From: Aldehydirespirator sp965116865
GTDB taxonomy: Bacteria; Actinomycetota; Acidimicrobiia; Acidimicrobiales; Aldehydirespiratoraceae
NCBI GenBank assembly: GCA_965116865.1
Contig: OZ220727.1
Span: 1,984,001-2,048,000, forward strand
Direction of reading: 5' to 3'
Length of the DNA: 64,000 nucleotides
Part shown: piece after piece, positions 28,413 through 37,197 of the stretch
Layout of the letters: every line of letters begins with the position of its first letter
Numbering within the stretch: position 1 is the stretch's first letter
Notes under the pieces: generated by a model
What the model was told of the DNA's origin: nothing
The model's database searches: none
Seen by the model: only the letters and a program-made list of their open reading frames with translations
Translations under genes and position numbers: made by a program

Positions 28413-29579
28413 TCAGGGGGCGGACAGGGCCTGCTCGACCAGCTCCAAAGGGTGACGCACATCCAGGCCGGCTGCGGCCAGATGCAGCGAGCAGCCCGGG
28501 TTGGCGCTGGCCACCACCGACGCGCCGGAGCGGGCCACCGCTGCAGCCTTGCGGTCGCGGATCGCCCGGGACAGCTCGGGCTCCATCACCGAGTAGGCGC
28601 CGCCGGCCCCGCAGCACAGACCGTCGTCATCGAGAGCGACCACGCCGGCGACGAACGGGGCGAGCACGGCCGCGACGGCCTCGTGGACCCGCTGCACGTG
28701 GCGCAGGTGGCAGGGATCCTGGACGGCCACCGTCACGTCGAGAGGATCGCCCGGACGCCGCGACACCAACTCGTCGAGGCGCTCCGCCAGCCACTCGTGG
28801 ACGTCGAACACCCGGGCCGAGAATGCCCTGGCCTCGTCGGTTCCCAGCAGGTCGCCGTAGCCCTTGAGAGAGGCTCCGCACCCGGCGGCGTCCACCAGGA
28901 TGGGGCGGTCGTCGCCGGACAGGCCGTCCATTGCCCGGCGAGCCATCGCCTCGGCCTCAGCTCCCAGCCCGGCATGGAGGTGCAGCGCCCCGCAGCACGG
29001 CGCGGCCCCGCCTGTGGGCTGCACCCCGGCGCCCGCTGCCTCCAGCACCCGCTGCACGGCCAGATGCACGTCGCGCTGCCAGGCGTCCATCACGCAGCCG
29101 GTGAACAGCCATACGTCGTCGCCCGAGGCGCACAGCCGCGGACGCCGCAACGGCATCCTCGCCGGCAGGCCGAGGCGGCGCGACGGCACCAGCCTCAACC
29201 GTACGGCCAACGCCAGCATGGTCGAGCCGGCCAGCAGCAGACGGCGGTGGCGCAGCATCCGCAGGGCGAGCCGCTGCCGTCGGGGAGTGATCCGGCCCGC
29301 GCCCGCCAGGGCGGCCCGGGTGCCCTCCATCAGATGGCCGAACGGCACCGCGCTGGGACAGGCCGTCTCGCAGCCGCGGCACTGCACGCACGTCTCCATC
29401 GACCGGACCAGGTCGTCGGTCACCGGCGCGCCCTCGTTCTGCACCGCCTGCATCAGCGCGATACGTCCCCGGGGCGACTCGGTGTCTCGCCCGGTGACCA
29501 CGAAGGTGGGGCAATGCGGCAAGCACAGCCCGCACGACACGCACGCCGCCAGCTCGTCGTCGTCCAACCCGAGATGCAT
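28413..29579 (-). CDS. glcF: Glycolate oxidase iron-sulfur subunit GlcF
   Basis: GlcF carries electrons from the flavin subunits of glycolate oxidase (glycolate to glyoxylate). I start at ATG 29579 (MHLGLDDDELAACVSCGLCL) because GGAGGAGG stands just before it; an upstream TTG would begin inside the repeat-disturbed spacer. Two 4Fe-4S cluster motifs are present, CVSCGLCLPHCP near residue 14 and CVQCRGCETACP near residue 66. Two CCG domains follow (GAAPCCGALH and GLCCGAGGAYSV). The length is close to the family norm. It is the last gene of glcD-glcE-glcF, separated from glcE by 154 bp, of which 72 bp is a repeat-insert. Confidence 0.9.
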   Translation of the reverse strand: MHLGLDDDELAACVSCGLCLPHCPTFVVTGRDTESPRGRIALMQAVQNEGAPVTDDLVRSMETCVQCRGCETACPSAVPFGHLMEGTRAALAGAGRITPRRQRLALRMLRHRRLLLAGSTMLALAVRLRLVPSRRLGLPARMPLRRPRLCASGDDVWLFTGCVMDAWQRDVHLAVQRVLEAAGAGVQPTGGAAPCCGALHLHAGLGAEAEAMARRAMDGLSGDDRPILVDAAGCGASLKGYGDLLGTDEARAFSARVFDVHEWLAERLDELVSRRPGDPLDVTVAVQDPCHLRHVQRVHEAVAAVLAPFVAGVVALDDDGLCCGAGGAYSVMEPELSRAIRDRKAAAVARSGASVVASANPGCSLHLAAAGLDVRHPLELVEQALSAP

Positions 29580-29635
29580 CAGGGCCTCCTCCACCCGATC
29601 CCGGGCGAGCAACGGGCCGTGCAGACCCGCAACCC

Positions 29636-29743
29636 GCAGCAAGAACCGCTGCGAGCACCCATCAGGGCCTCACAGTGGCCGGTGCCGTCAGACCATCCGG
29701 CGGCGCTGCAGCAAGAACCGCTGCGAGCACCCATCAGGGCCTC
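29636..29743. repeat. Repeat-insert-repeat locus 4 (36/36/36 bp)
   Basis: Exact 36-bp copies at 29636-29671 and 29708-29743 flank a 36-bp insert. The repeat contains the stop codon of glcE, so the insertion struck the 3' edge of that gene and widened the glcE-glcF spacer. Confidence 0.95.
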
Positions 29744-30771
29744 CTCAGGGGGTCGCGGCCGGGGTTGAGACGGCCGGACGGATCGAAGCGCTCCTTGAAA
29801 CGGCGGTTCAGCTCGGCCACCCCCGGATCGAACGGGCGTGGCGGCTGCGGTCGGGAGGCATGCACCACCCCGACGCCGATCTCGGCCACGAACGGGCCGG
29901 CCGCGCCGTTGCGGGCTTCGAAGGCGGCCGCCTCCGCCGGCGTGCACGACCAGCGGTGGGGCGGCAGCTCGGGCGGGCCGTCGACGTCGACGCCGCCCAG
30001 AGCCACCAGCCGGTCCCGATCCCCGCCCACATCGACTGCGTAGCCGCTCAACAAGGTCCACACGTCGGCACCGTCCCACAGCACCGACGCGGCGGTGCGA
30101 CACGACCGTGCCGCACCCGGACCGGCGCCGGCCAGACGCACCCAGCGCTCGCTCTCCGCCACGGGGACGGTGCGCAACAGCACCTCTCCCACCAAGCCGA
30201 GCGTGCCCAGCGACCCGACCAGCAACCGGCACAGGTCGAAGCCGCTCACGTTCTTGACCGTGCCCGCGCCGGCGCTCGCAAGCCTGCCGTCGGCGCACAC
30301 GTAGCGGACCTGAAGCAGAGCGTCGCGCACCGGCCCCAGCCCGAGCCGGGCAATGCTCGACTCCCCCGCCATCAGCGCTCCACCGACCGTGCCGCCGGGC
30401 CGCTCGGGCAGGGCCGTGCGCTGACCGGCGGCGGCCAACTCCCGGTGGATGCCCCGCGGCGCTGGTCGCCGAGATGCTCGACGCGCCGTGCGCTGACCGG
30501 CGGCGGCCAACTCCCGGTGGAGCTCGGCCACCGGCGTCCCGGCCCGCGCCCGCACCGTCATCTCGGCCGGCTCGAAGGCCACGATCCCGGAGGGGGCGAG
30601 CACCTCCCGGGCGCCCGGCGCGGACTGCCCTCCCAGGCTCCAGCGGGTCCCGCCGCCCCGCACGCATACCGGCCCCTCCGAGCCGACCTCCGCCGCGAAG
30701 GCAGTCAGCGCCTCGTCGAAGCCCGCGACCCCGCCCAGCCCCGGCTGCCCACCCGCCGATGCCGCTCCCAC
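29734..30771 (-). CDS. glcE: Glycolate oxidase FAD-binding subunit GlcE with a 24-residue insertion
   Basis: GlcE is the second flavin-binding subunit of glycolate oxidase. The FAD_binding_4 region is recognisable: VCVRGGGTRWSLGG, PERPGGTVGGALMAGESS and TVKNVSGFDLCRLLVGSLGT. Start GTG 30771 lies 18 bp after the glcD stop, so the genes are co-transcribed. The motif HRELAAAGQRTA is duplicated 24 residues apart near residues 84-120, the result of a 36/36/36 repeat-insert that keeps the frame. The extra loop sits before the PGGTVGG flavin-contact segment. Whether the enzyme tolerates it is unknown. Confidence 0.88.
   Translation of the reverse strand: MGAASAGGQPGLGGVAGFDEALTAFAAEVGSEGPVCVRGGGTRWSLGGQSAPGAREVLAPSGIVAFEPAEMTVRARAGTPVAELHRELAAAGQRTARRASRRPAPRGIHRELAAAGQRTALPERPGGTVGGALMAGESSIARLGLGPVRDALLQVRYVCADGRLASAGAGTVKNVSGFDLCRLLVGSLGTLGLVGEVLLRTVPVAESERWVRLAGAGPGAARSCRTAASVLWDGADVWTLLSGYAVDVGGDRDRLVALGGVDVDGPPELPPHRWSCTPAEAAAFEARNGAAGPFVAEIGVGVVHASRPQPPRPFDPGVAELNRRFKERFDPSGRLNPGRDPLRRP
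30414..30521. repeat. Repeat-insert-repeat locus 5 (36/36/36 bp) inside glcE
   Basis: Exact copies at 30414-30449 and 30486-30521 flank a 36-bp insert (30450-30485). The gain is 72 bp and in frame. Confidence 0.95.
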
Positions 30772-30789
30772 AGACGCTCGGCCTCTCGG

Positions 30790-32316
30790 TCAGCCCCAGA
30801 CGCCGGCGGCGTCGGCGGCCCTCAACGCGGCGATGTCCGAGCAGCTGTGCGCGCTGGGCAGAACCTTGCCCGGGTTCATGCGGCAGTGCGGATCGAACGA
30901 CGCCCGCAGCCGGCTCTGCTGATCGAGATCCACCGCGCTGAACATCCGGTCCATGTGCTCGCGCTTCTCCACCCCGATGCCGTGCTCGCCAGTGAGCGCT
31001 CCGCCCATGTCCAGCGACATCTCGATGATCTCCCGGCCCGCGGCATGCACCCGCTCGACAGCGCCCGGCACCCTGGAGTCGTAGGCCAGGATGGGATGGA
31101 GGTTTCCGTCGCCGGCGTGGAAGACGTTGAGCACGAGGAGGTCGTGGCGGTCGACGATCTCGTAGATCCGCTCCAGCGCCTCCACCAGCCGGGTGCGGGG
31201 CACCACCGTGTCGTGCAGGTAGTAGTCGGGCATCACGTTGGCCACCGCCCCGAAAGCGCTCTTGCGTCCCTTCCACAGCCGGGCCCGCTCGTCTTCGTCG
31301 GCCGCGACATGCACGCTGATGGCCTGATTGCGCCGGGCTATGCCGGCCACTCGCTCGCCTGCTATGGCCACGCCCCCCTCGGCGCCGTCGACCTCGACCA
31401 GCAGCACAGCGGCCGCGTCCTCGGGATAGCCCGCCCGGGCGAAGTCCTCGATCGCCTGCACGCAGCGCTGGTCCATCATCTCTACGGCCGCCGGCACGAT
31501 CCCGGCTGCGATGATGGCGCTGACAGTAGCCGCCGCATCCGACACCTCCCCGAAGCACAGCAGCATGGTGCGCACTGCCGACGGGTTGCGGGTGATGCGC
31601 ACGGCCACCGCTGTGGCTATGCCGCACATCCCCTCGGAGCCGACGAACGCCCCCCGCAGGTCGTAGCCGGCCGGCTCGGCGGTGAGGTCGCCCAGGGTGA
31701 CCACCGACCCGTCGGACAGCACGACCTCCACCGCCGCCACATGGGCGCTGGTCACGCCGTAGGCGAGGCAGTGCGGACCGCCGGAGTTGTTGGCCACGTT
31801 GCCGCCGATGGTGCAGACGGCCTGGCTGGACGGATCGGGCGCGTAATGAACGCCGTGCGGGGCCAGCGCCCGGCTGAGGTCGAGGTTGACCATGCCCGGC
31901 TGCACCCAGGCGACACCGTTGTCGAGGTCGATCTCCAACAGCCGGTCCATGCGGGTCATCGACAGCACCACCGGCCGGCCCAGCGGCGCCGCGCCGCCGG
32001 CGAGGCCGGTACCGGCACCCCGCGGAGAAACCGCCCGCCCGTGGCGGACTGCGACCTTCACGCACGCCGCCACCTCGGACGTGGAGCCGGGATAGCACAC
32101 CGGCCCGGCGTGGCCGTCCCGGTAGATGGACGCATCCCGCGACGCCAGGTAACGGGCCGCCGCGTCGGCACGCACCCGGTCGGCGCCGACAGCCTCGACC
32201 AGGTCGGCGACGAGGGCCGAGTCAGCAGCGTCGAGGGACCGGCCGGCAACCGCTCGACCGGCCCGACGACCGGATCCGAACACCCGGCGGGCGGCGTCGG
32301 CGAGCGTCCTGGCCAC
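30790..32316 (-). CDS. glcD: Glycolate oxidase FAD-linked subunit GlcD
   Basis: This 508-residue protein is the catalytic flavoprotein of glycolate (or D-2-hydroxyacid) oxidase. The PCMH-type FAD domain shows VCYPGSTSEVAACVKVAVRH, SPRGAGTGLAGGAAP and CTIGGNVANNSGGPHCLAYG. The C-terminal FAD-oxidase_C domain ends with NVFHAGDGNLHP (catalytic His region), GALTGEHGIGVEKREHM and the usual FDPHCRMNPGKVLP. Start GTG 32316 has a TATGTT box about 12 bases upstream, which suggests a leaderless message. It heads the glcDEF operon and is divergent from the P450 gene. Confidence 0.93.
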   Translation of the reverse strand: MARTLADAARRVFGSGRRAGRAVAGRSLDAADSALVADLVEAVGADRVRADAAARYLASRDASIYRDGHAGPVCYPGSTSEVAACVKVAVRHGRAVSPRGAGTGLAGGAAPLGRPVVLSMTRMDRLLEIDLDNGVAWVQPGMVNLDLSRALAPHGVHYAPDPSSQAVCTIGGNVANNSGGPHCLAYGVTSAHVAAVEVVLSDGSVVTLGDLTAEPAGYDLRGAFVGSEGMCGIATAVAVRITRNPSAVRTMLLCFGEVSDAAATVSAIIAAGIVPAAVEMMDQRCVQAIEDFARAGYPEDAAAVLLVEVDGAEGGVAIAGERVAGIARRNQAISVHVAADEDERARLWKGRKSAFGAVANVMPDYYLHDTVVPRTRLVEALERIYEIVDRHDLLVLNVFHAGDGNLHPILAYDSRVPGAVERVHAAGREIIEMSLDMGGALTGEHGIGVEKREHMDRMFSAVDLDQQSRLRASFDPHCRMNPGKVLPSAHSCSDIAALRAADAAGVWG

Positions 32317-32571
32317 GGTTCAGAACATAACGCGGCACACCATGGGTGAGGAACCCGAGCAGCCGGGCGAACATATGAGAGACGGTGACGTCGGGACGCA
32401 GCCCCGACTTCAATGAGCCAGCCACCCCCGGATGTGGTCAACCAGTTCACGTTCGGGAGGCTTGCACCTCTCCGGGGAGCATCTCGACTCGGATCGAGCT
32501 ACCGGGCGCAGCGTCCGGGCGTTATGGTCGTCTGCGAGCAAACGTCGACGGAGTCTTGAAGCAGGCGATCG

Positions 32572-33876
32572 ATGACCGGAACCGAGGCTTCCTACCACCG
32601 GGTGCCCGATGCGGTGCCGCCACCGCCGTCAGGCTGCCCGGTGACCGGCTTCACCCCCTTCGCTTCCGAGTACCTCGCCGACCCCTACGCGGTGCTCGAC
32701 GGGCTGCGGGACACGCCGGTCTTCTACTCCAGCGAGCTCGGCTACCTGGTGGTCACCCGCATGGAGGACATAGTCGAGGTGTTCCTGGACCCTGCGACGT
32801 TCGGCTCCCAGAACGTGCAGGACCCGGTGTTCCCTCTCAGCGGCGCGGCCCACGCCGTGCTGGCCGCGCCCGATTTCAACCCGGTGGCGGTGATGTCCAA
32901 CCGCCAGCCCCCCGACCACGGCCGGATCCGCAAGCACACCATGCAGGGCTTCTCCAACCGGCGGATGCGGATACTGGAGCCCTACATCCGCCGCCGCAGC
33001 CACGACCTCGCCGACGCGCTGCTGGCCGCCGGCTCACCCACCGACTTCGTGCCGCTGTTCGCGCATCCGTTGCCAGGCGAGACGATCTTCCGCTTCATCG
33101 GGTTCCCCGAGAGCGACGACGGGAAACTCAAGGAGTGGTGCTCGGACCGCCTCGCCTTCAGCTGGGGCAAGCCGACCGAGGCCGAACAGGCCGAGATCGC
33201 CCGCAAGATGCTGGCCTACTGGCGCTACTGCCGCGACTTCGTGGCGGCCATGCTCGACGATCCCGGCGACAACTTCACGTCCGAGCTTCTGGCGATGCAC
33301 GAGGCCGACCCGACGGAACTCACCTACCTCGAGGTGGAGTCGATCGTGTACGGACTGTCGTTCGCCGGCCACGAGATCGTCAGCCACTTCCTTTCGAATT
33401 CTCTGATCTGCCTGCTGTCGCGCCGCAGCCAGTGGAGCGAGATCTGCGCAGACCCGTCGCTGGTGCCGGCCGCGCTGGAGGAGGTGCTGCGGTTCGAGTC
33501 GCCCCAGACCAGCTGGCGGCGGGTGGCCAACGTCGACACGGAGCTGGCTGGAGTGCACGTGCCCGCGGGGACCAACATCTTCATGAGCCTGGCCGCGGCC
33601 AACCACCAGCCCGACTGTTTCGACGACCCAGGCGACTTCGACATCCACCGGCCCAACGCCCGCAACCACATCTCCTTCGGCAAGGGCATCCACTTCTGCC
33701 TCGGCGCCCGGCTCGCGCGCCTCGAGGCCGCCGTGGCCATGGAGGTGCTCACCGAGCGGATCCCGTCGCTGAGGCTGGTGGAGGGCCAGAGCCTGGAGCG
33801 CTTCGCCAACATCACCTTCCGGGGCCCGAGGAAGCTGCTGGTGGCCTGGGACGCGGGACCACCATCGGCGCCCTGA
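32572..33876 (+). CDS. Cytochrome P450
   Basis: A soluble bacterial P450 of 434 residues, a normal length. The heme signature FGKGIHFCLGARLARLE places the thiolate Cys at residue 376. The K-helix motif is EEVLRFESPQTSWRR. The I-helix reads GLSFAGHEIVSHF: the usual acidic residue is Glu and the oxygen-activating Thr that normally follows is Ile. This hints at altered proton delivery or non-monooxygenase chemistry. N-terminal HGRIRKHTMQGFSNRR is the heme-propionate region. No redox partner gene is adjacent. The acyl-CoA synthetase 167 bp downstream suggests a lipid or steroid substrate, by inference only. Confidence 0.9.
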   Translation: MTGTEASYHRVPDAVPPPPSGCPVTGFTPFASEYLADPYAVLDGLRDTPVFYSSELGYLVVTRMEDIVEVFLDPATFGSQNVQDPVFPLSGAAHAVLAAPDFNPVAVMSNRQPPDHGRIRKHTMQGFSNRRMRILEPYIRRRSHDLADALLAAGSPTDFVPLFAHPLPGETIFRFIGFPESDDGKLKEWCSDRLAFSWGKPTEAEQAEIARKMLAYWRYCRDFVAAMLDDPGDNFTSELLAMHEADPTELTYLEVESIVYGLSFAGHEIVSHFLSNSLICLLSRRSQWSEICADPSLVPAALEEVLRFESPQTSWRRVANVDTELAGVHVPAGTNIFMSLAAANHQPDCFDDPGDFDIHRPNARNHISFGKGIHFCLGARLARLEAAVAMEVLTERIPSLRLVEGQSLERFANITFRGPRKLLVAWDAGPPSAP

Positions 33877-34043
33877 TCGACGAGTCCGGCGGGGTGGCGG
33901 TGGCGCCGGCCGCCACCCGGTTCAAGGGCGACGAGACCGCCTTCATGCTCGACCGCCCCAGAGCGCGTCTGCTGTTCTGCTCGACCAGCATGGCCGGCAC
34001 CGGTCACCGCATCCGTGAATTCAGTCACATAGCGTTGTGATCC

Positions 34044-35660
34044 ATGACTGCCGGCCAGACCTCCCGAGCATCGCCGTTCGCGCCGGTGCCGCTCACGCCT
34101 GTGACCTTCCTCGACCGGGCCCGGCTGGTGCACGGCGACCGTCCCGCGGTGGCGGACGGGCCGCTGCGCCTCAACTACGAGGACTTCGCCGAGCGCTGCG
34201 AGCGACTGGCCGGCGCCACGCTCGACCTGGGCCTCGAACCCGGCGACACGGTGTCGGTGCTGGCCCCCAACGTCTCGACGGCACTGGAGGCCACTTTCGG
34301 GTTCCCCATGGCCGGGGTGGTTCTCAACGCCTTGAACTTTCGGCTGTCGGCGGACGAGCTGGCCTGGATCGTGGGCCACGCCGAGTCCAAGGTCCTGTTC
34401 GCCGACCACGCCCTGGCCGACGTCGCCGGCCGGATCCAGGAGAGGCTGCCGGGCCTGCGGGTGGTGGTCTCGCGCGACGCCGGCGTCTCAGGCTCGTCCG
34501 GCTGCGAGTACGAGGCCCTGCTGGCCGCGGCCGAGCCCCACCGGGCCGAGATCGCCGACGAGCACTCCCTGCTGAGCCTCAACTACACGTCGGGAACGAC
34601 CGGTCATCCCAAGGGAGTGATGTACTCGCACCGGGGCGCCAACCTCAACGCCCTCGCCATGGCGGCCCAGTGCGGCCTCGACAGCGACGCGGTGTTCCTA
34701 TGGACGCTGCCCCTGTTCCACTGCAACGGCTGGTGCTTCCCGTGGGCGGTCACCGCGGTGGGCGGCACCCACCTGCTGCTGCGGACCCTGGATCCGGGCA
34801 CGGTGTGGCGCCACATCCGCGAGGACGGCGTGACCCACTTCAACGCGGCCCCGACCGTGCTGATCGGCCTGGTCAACCACCCGGACGCGGCGCCAGCGCC
34901 CCGGACCGTGCAGGTCTGCACCGGCGGTGCGCCCCCGTCGCCGACCCTGTTGACGCAAATGGCCGATCTCAACGTCGACGTGACCCACCTCTACGGCCTG
35001 ACCGAGACCTACGGCCCCTCGCTGATCTGCGACTGGCGCAGCGAATGGGACGGACTGCCGGCCGCCGAGCAGGCCCGGATCAAGGCCCGCCAGGGGGTGG
35101 GCACGCTGGTGACGTCATCCGTGCGGGTGATCGATGGAGACGGCACCCCCGTGCCCGCCGACGGCGCCACCCAGGGAGAGATCGCCATCCGAGGCAACAA
35201 CGTGATGCTCGGCTACCACAAGGACCCGGCAGCCACCGCGGCGGCGGCGGCCGGACCCGAGGGCGCATGGTTCCGCACCGGGGACATGGCCGTCATGCAC
35301 GATCACGGCTATGTCGAGGTACGGGACCGGGCCAAGGACGTGATCATCTCCGGCGGCGAGAACATCGCCTCCATCGAGGTGGAGCAGGCCCTGGTATCGC
35401 ATCCCGACGTGGTGGAGTGCGCGGTGGTGGCCGCCCCCGACGACACGTGGGGCGAGGCACCGGCCGCGTTCGTCGTGCTGCGCTCCGAAGCGGAGGTGAC
35501 CGAGACCGACCTCGTCGAGCACGTCAAGGCCCGCATCGCCCGCTTCAAGGCCCCGAAGTCGGTGACCTTCGGCGACCTGCCCAAGACCGCCACCGGCAAG
35601 ATCCAGAAGTTCGCTCTGCGCGACCAGCTCTGGGCCGGCCGCGACCGCCGCATCAACTAG
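34044..35660 (+). CDS. AMP-dependent acyl-CoA synthetase (FadD-like)
   Basis: A 538-residue ANL-superfamily ligase that would activate a carboxylic acid with ATP and CoA. The P-loop is LLSLNYTSGTTGHPKGVMYS. Adenylate-binding motifs follow: VTHLYGLTETYGPSLIC, AWFRTGDMAVMHDHGYVEVRDRAKDVIISGG and the C-terminal lysine segment LPKTATGKIQKF. The sequence is closest in style to medium-chain or dicarboxylic acyl-CoA ligases; the chain length cannot be read. Start ATG 34044 has no clear ribosome binding site. It follows the P450 in the same direction, so a joint pathway is plausible. Confidence 0.9.
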   Translation: MTAGQTSRASPFAPVPLTPVTFLDRARLVHGDRPAVADGPLRLNYEDFAERCERLAGATLDLGLEPGDTVSVLAPNVSTALEATFGFPMAGVVLNALNFRLSADELAWIVGHAESKVLFADHALADVAGRIQERLPGLRVVVSRDAGVSGSSGCEYEALLAAAEPHRAEIADEHSLLSLNYTSGTTGHPKGVMYSHRGANLNALAMAAQCGLDSDAVFLWTLPLFHCNGWCFPWAVTAVGGTHLLLRTLDPGTVWRHIREDGVTHFNAAPTVLIGLVNHPDAAPAPRTVQVCTGGAPPSPTLLTQMADLNVDVTHLYGLTETYGPSLICDWRSEWDGLPAAEQARIKARQGVGTLVTSSVRVIDGDGTPVPADGATQGEIAIRGNNVMLGYHKDPAATAAAAAGPEGAWFRTGDMAVMHDHGYVEVRDRAKDVIISGGENIASIEVEQALVSHPDVVECAVVAAPDDTWGEAPAAFVVLRSEAEVTETDLVEHVKARIARFKAPKSVTFGDLPKTATGKIQKFALRDQLWAGRDRRIN

Positions 35661-35753
35661 TGGTCCGTCACTGAATCGGTCGGGACGCCCGGAGCGCCTC
35701 CAAGCGGGGCTTCGGGCCTTCCGCACTGCCCTAGCCATTTGGACGACACACCG

Positions 35754-36119
35754 CTAGCTGCGGCAGCCGCTGAAGCCGGGGTCCGGGCCGGGACGCCGCG
35801 GCGGGGCGAAGAAATCGTTCTCGCTTTCGGCGAGTTGGTTGCGCTTGCGCATCATCGCCCTGCGCTCGGCCTCGAGGTAGAGGTAGCGCTGAACGTCCTC
35901 GGGCGTGTCGTCACTCATGAACAAGTCGACGGCCACCGGGTCGCGGCACAGCTCCTCACGGATGTCCTGTTTGGTTACAGTCCTGCCGCAGCGGCCGGCG
36001 CGCTCGCGCCGCGTCCTGCGGCGGTACCACCTGCTCCTCGCGACGGGGACGATCAGCCCCAAGTTGAACATCGCCAATCCGAAGACCGCGTACTCCGCGG
36101 CCGCCACGAACGGCGCCAT
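35754..36119 (-). CDS. Small membrane-anchored hypothetical protein
   Basis: A 121-residue protein starts MAPFVAAAEYAVFGLAMFNL with one N-terminal membrane segment followed by an Arg-rich stretch (RSRWYRRRTRRERAG). This predicts a cytoplasmic soluble tail. The tail has a helical piece (TPEDVQRYLYLEAERRAMMR) and ends in a Cys-containing segment. The start is well supported by AGGAGG six bases upstream of ATG 36119. No family is recognised. An AT-rich upstream region with an operator-like palindrome suggests individual regulation. Confidence 0.65.
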   Translation of the reverse strand: MAPFVAAAEYAVFGLAMFNLGLIVPVARSRWYRRRTRRERAGRCGRTVTKQDIREELCRDPVAVDLFMSDDTPEDVQRYLYLEAERRAMMRKRNQLAESENDFFAPPRRPGPDPGFSGCRS

Positions 36120-36183
36120 GGTGCTCCTCCTGCATGAGTGGTCCTCTGGCGCCCGAACGACTGGGCCGCGATACTGGTCTAAT

Positions 36184-36198
36184 ATCAGTATATCTGAT
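36184..36198 (-). promoter_or_regulatory. Operator-like palindrome in an AT-rich promoter region
   Basis: ATCAG and CTGAT flank TATAT (36184-36198) in an unusually AT-rich stretch upstream of the small membrane protein. It could bind a dimeric repressor and overlap a -10 box. No cognate regulator is visible. Confidence 0.35.
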
Positions 36199-36343
36199 GT
36201 TGTTTTAAATGCTACCCGCTAGCCGTTCTGGAACCGTGGTGGTGACAGGGGCCGAGGCCCATGCCGGCTGCCTGCCGTGGGGCGACGCCTGCGCCTTCGT
36301 CCCGATGCCGCCCCGTCACACAGCCAGTTAGCATCGGCGGGCC

Positions 36344-37006
36344 ATGAGTTCCCGCAGCGCGTTCCTCGACGAGGCGCTGGCCGGCTACGTCGACGCGCAC
36401 TCGGCCAGACCCGACGAGGTCCAGCGCCAACTCATCGAGACCACCGCCGAACTCGGCGACTCGAGCGTCATGCAGATCGGCACCGCCCAGGGCGCCTTGA
36501 TGACCATGCTCACCACCCTGCTGAGGCCGAGGTTCGCGGTCGAGATCGGCACGTTCACCGGCTACTCGGCCCTGAGCGTGGCCAAGGCACTTCCGCCGGG
36601 GGGCCGCCTGCTGTGCTGCGACGTCTCCGAGGAGTGGACCGCCATCGCCCGCGAGCACTGGGAGCGGGCGGGGCTGGCCGACCGGATCGAGCTGCGCATC
36701 GCCCCTGCGCTCGACACCCTGCGATCCCTGCCGGCCGAGCGGGCAATCGACTTCGCCTTCATCGACGCCGACAAGGAGTCCTACATCGACTACTTCACCG
36801 AACTCGTGCCGCGCCTGTCGGAGCGCGGAGTGATCCTGGCGGACAACGTCCTGTGGAGCGGCAAAGTGGCCGAACCCGGCCGGACCGATGCCACCACGGA
36901 GTCCCTGCGGGCCTTCAACGCCCACGCCGCCGCCGACGAGCGGGTGCAGGTGGCATTGCTGCCGGTGGGCGACGGCCTGTCGATGATCACACGACGACCC
37001 GCCTGA
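36344..37006 (+). CDS. SAM-dependent O-methyltransferase (class I, family 3)
   Basis: This 220-residue enzyme belongs to the caffeoyl-CoA/catechol O-methyltransferase type that transfers methyl from SAM to a hydroxyl group with help from a divalent metal. The SAM motif is VEIGTFTGYSALSVAKALP (residues about 66-84). The metal and active-site segment is DFAFIDADKESYIDYF, with later ILADNVLWSGKV. The length matches the family. Start ATG 36344 is supported by the MSSRSAFLDEALAGYVDAHS opening typical of the family. The natural substrate is not predictable from context. A weak hairpin follows the stop and precedes a dispersed repeat. Confidence 0.9.
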   Translation: MSSRSAFLDEALAGYVDAHSARPDEVQRQLIETTAELGDSSVMQIGTAQGALMTMLTTLLRPRFAVEIGTFTGYSALSVAKALPPGGRLLCCDVSEEWTAIAREHWERAGLADRIELRIAPALDTLRSLPAERAIDFAFIDADKESYIDYFTELVPRLSERGVILADNVLWSGKVAEPGRTDATTESLRAFNAHAAADERVQVALLPVGDGLSMITRRPA

Positions 37007-37059
37007 CCGGCACGCCGCCGTCAAGGGCGGTGCGCCCCGGGGCGACCCCGCAGCGGCTA

Positions 37060-37197
37060 AGGGGCTGAGCGGATAGGAGTGAGCCCGTCGTGTCGCTGCG
37101 GTGTCATTCCCGCTCTTGCTCGCTGCGACCTGAGGGCCGCTCGGGCCACGGCCTCGCCCGTTGATGGCGGATTCGCTCGCCTGTTTGCTCGGCCTCT
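37060..37197 (+). repeat. Dispersed repeat element copy A
   Basis: This copy starts GGGGCTGAGCGGATAGGAGT and ends GCTCGGCCTCT. Its core GTCATTCCCGCTCTTGCTCG is shared with four other copies in the window. Its far edge supplies the TAG stop of the MscS gene on the other strand. Confidence 0.85.

Noticed and set aside
35661..35753. A tRNA-like GC-rich stretch after the acyl-CoA synthetase
   Set aside because: No acceptor stem, T-loop or anticodon arm could be built.
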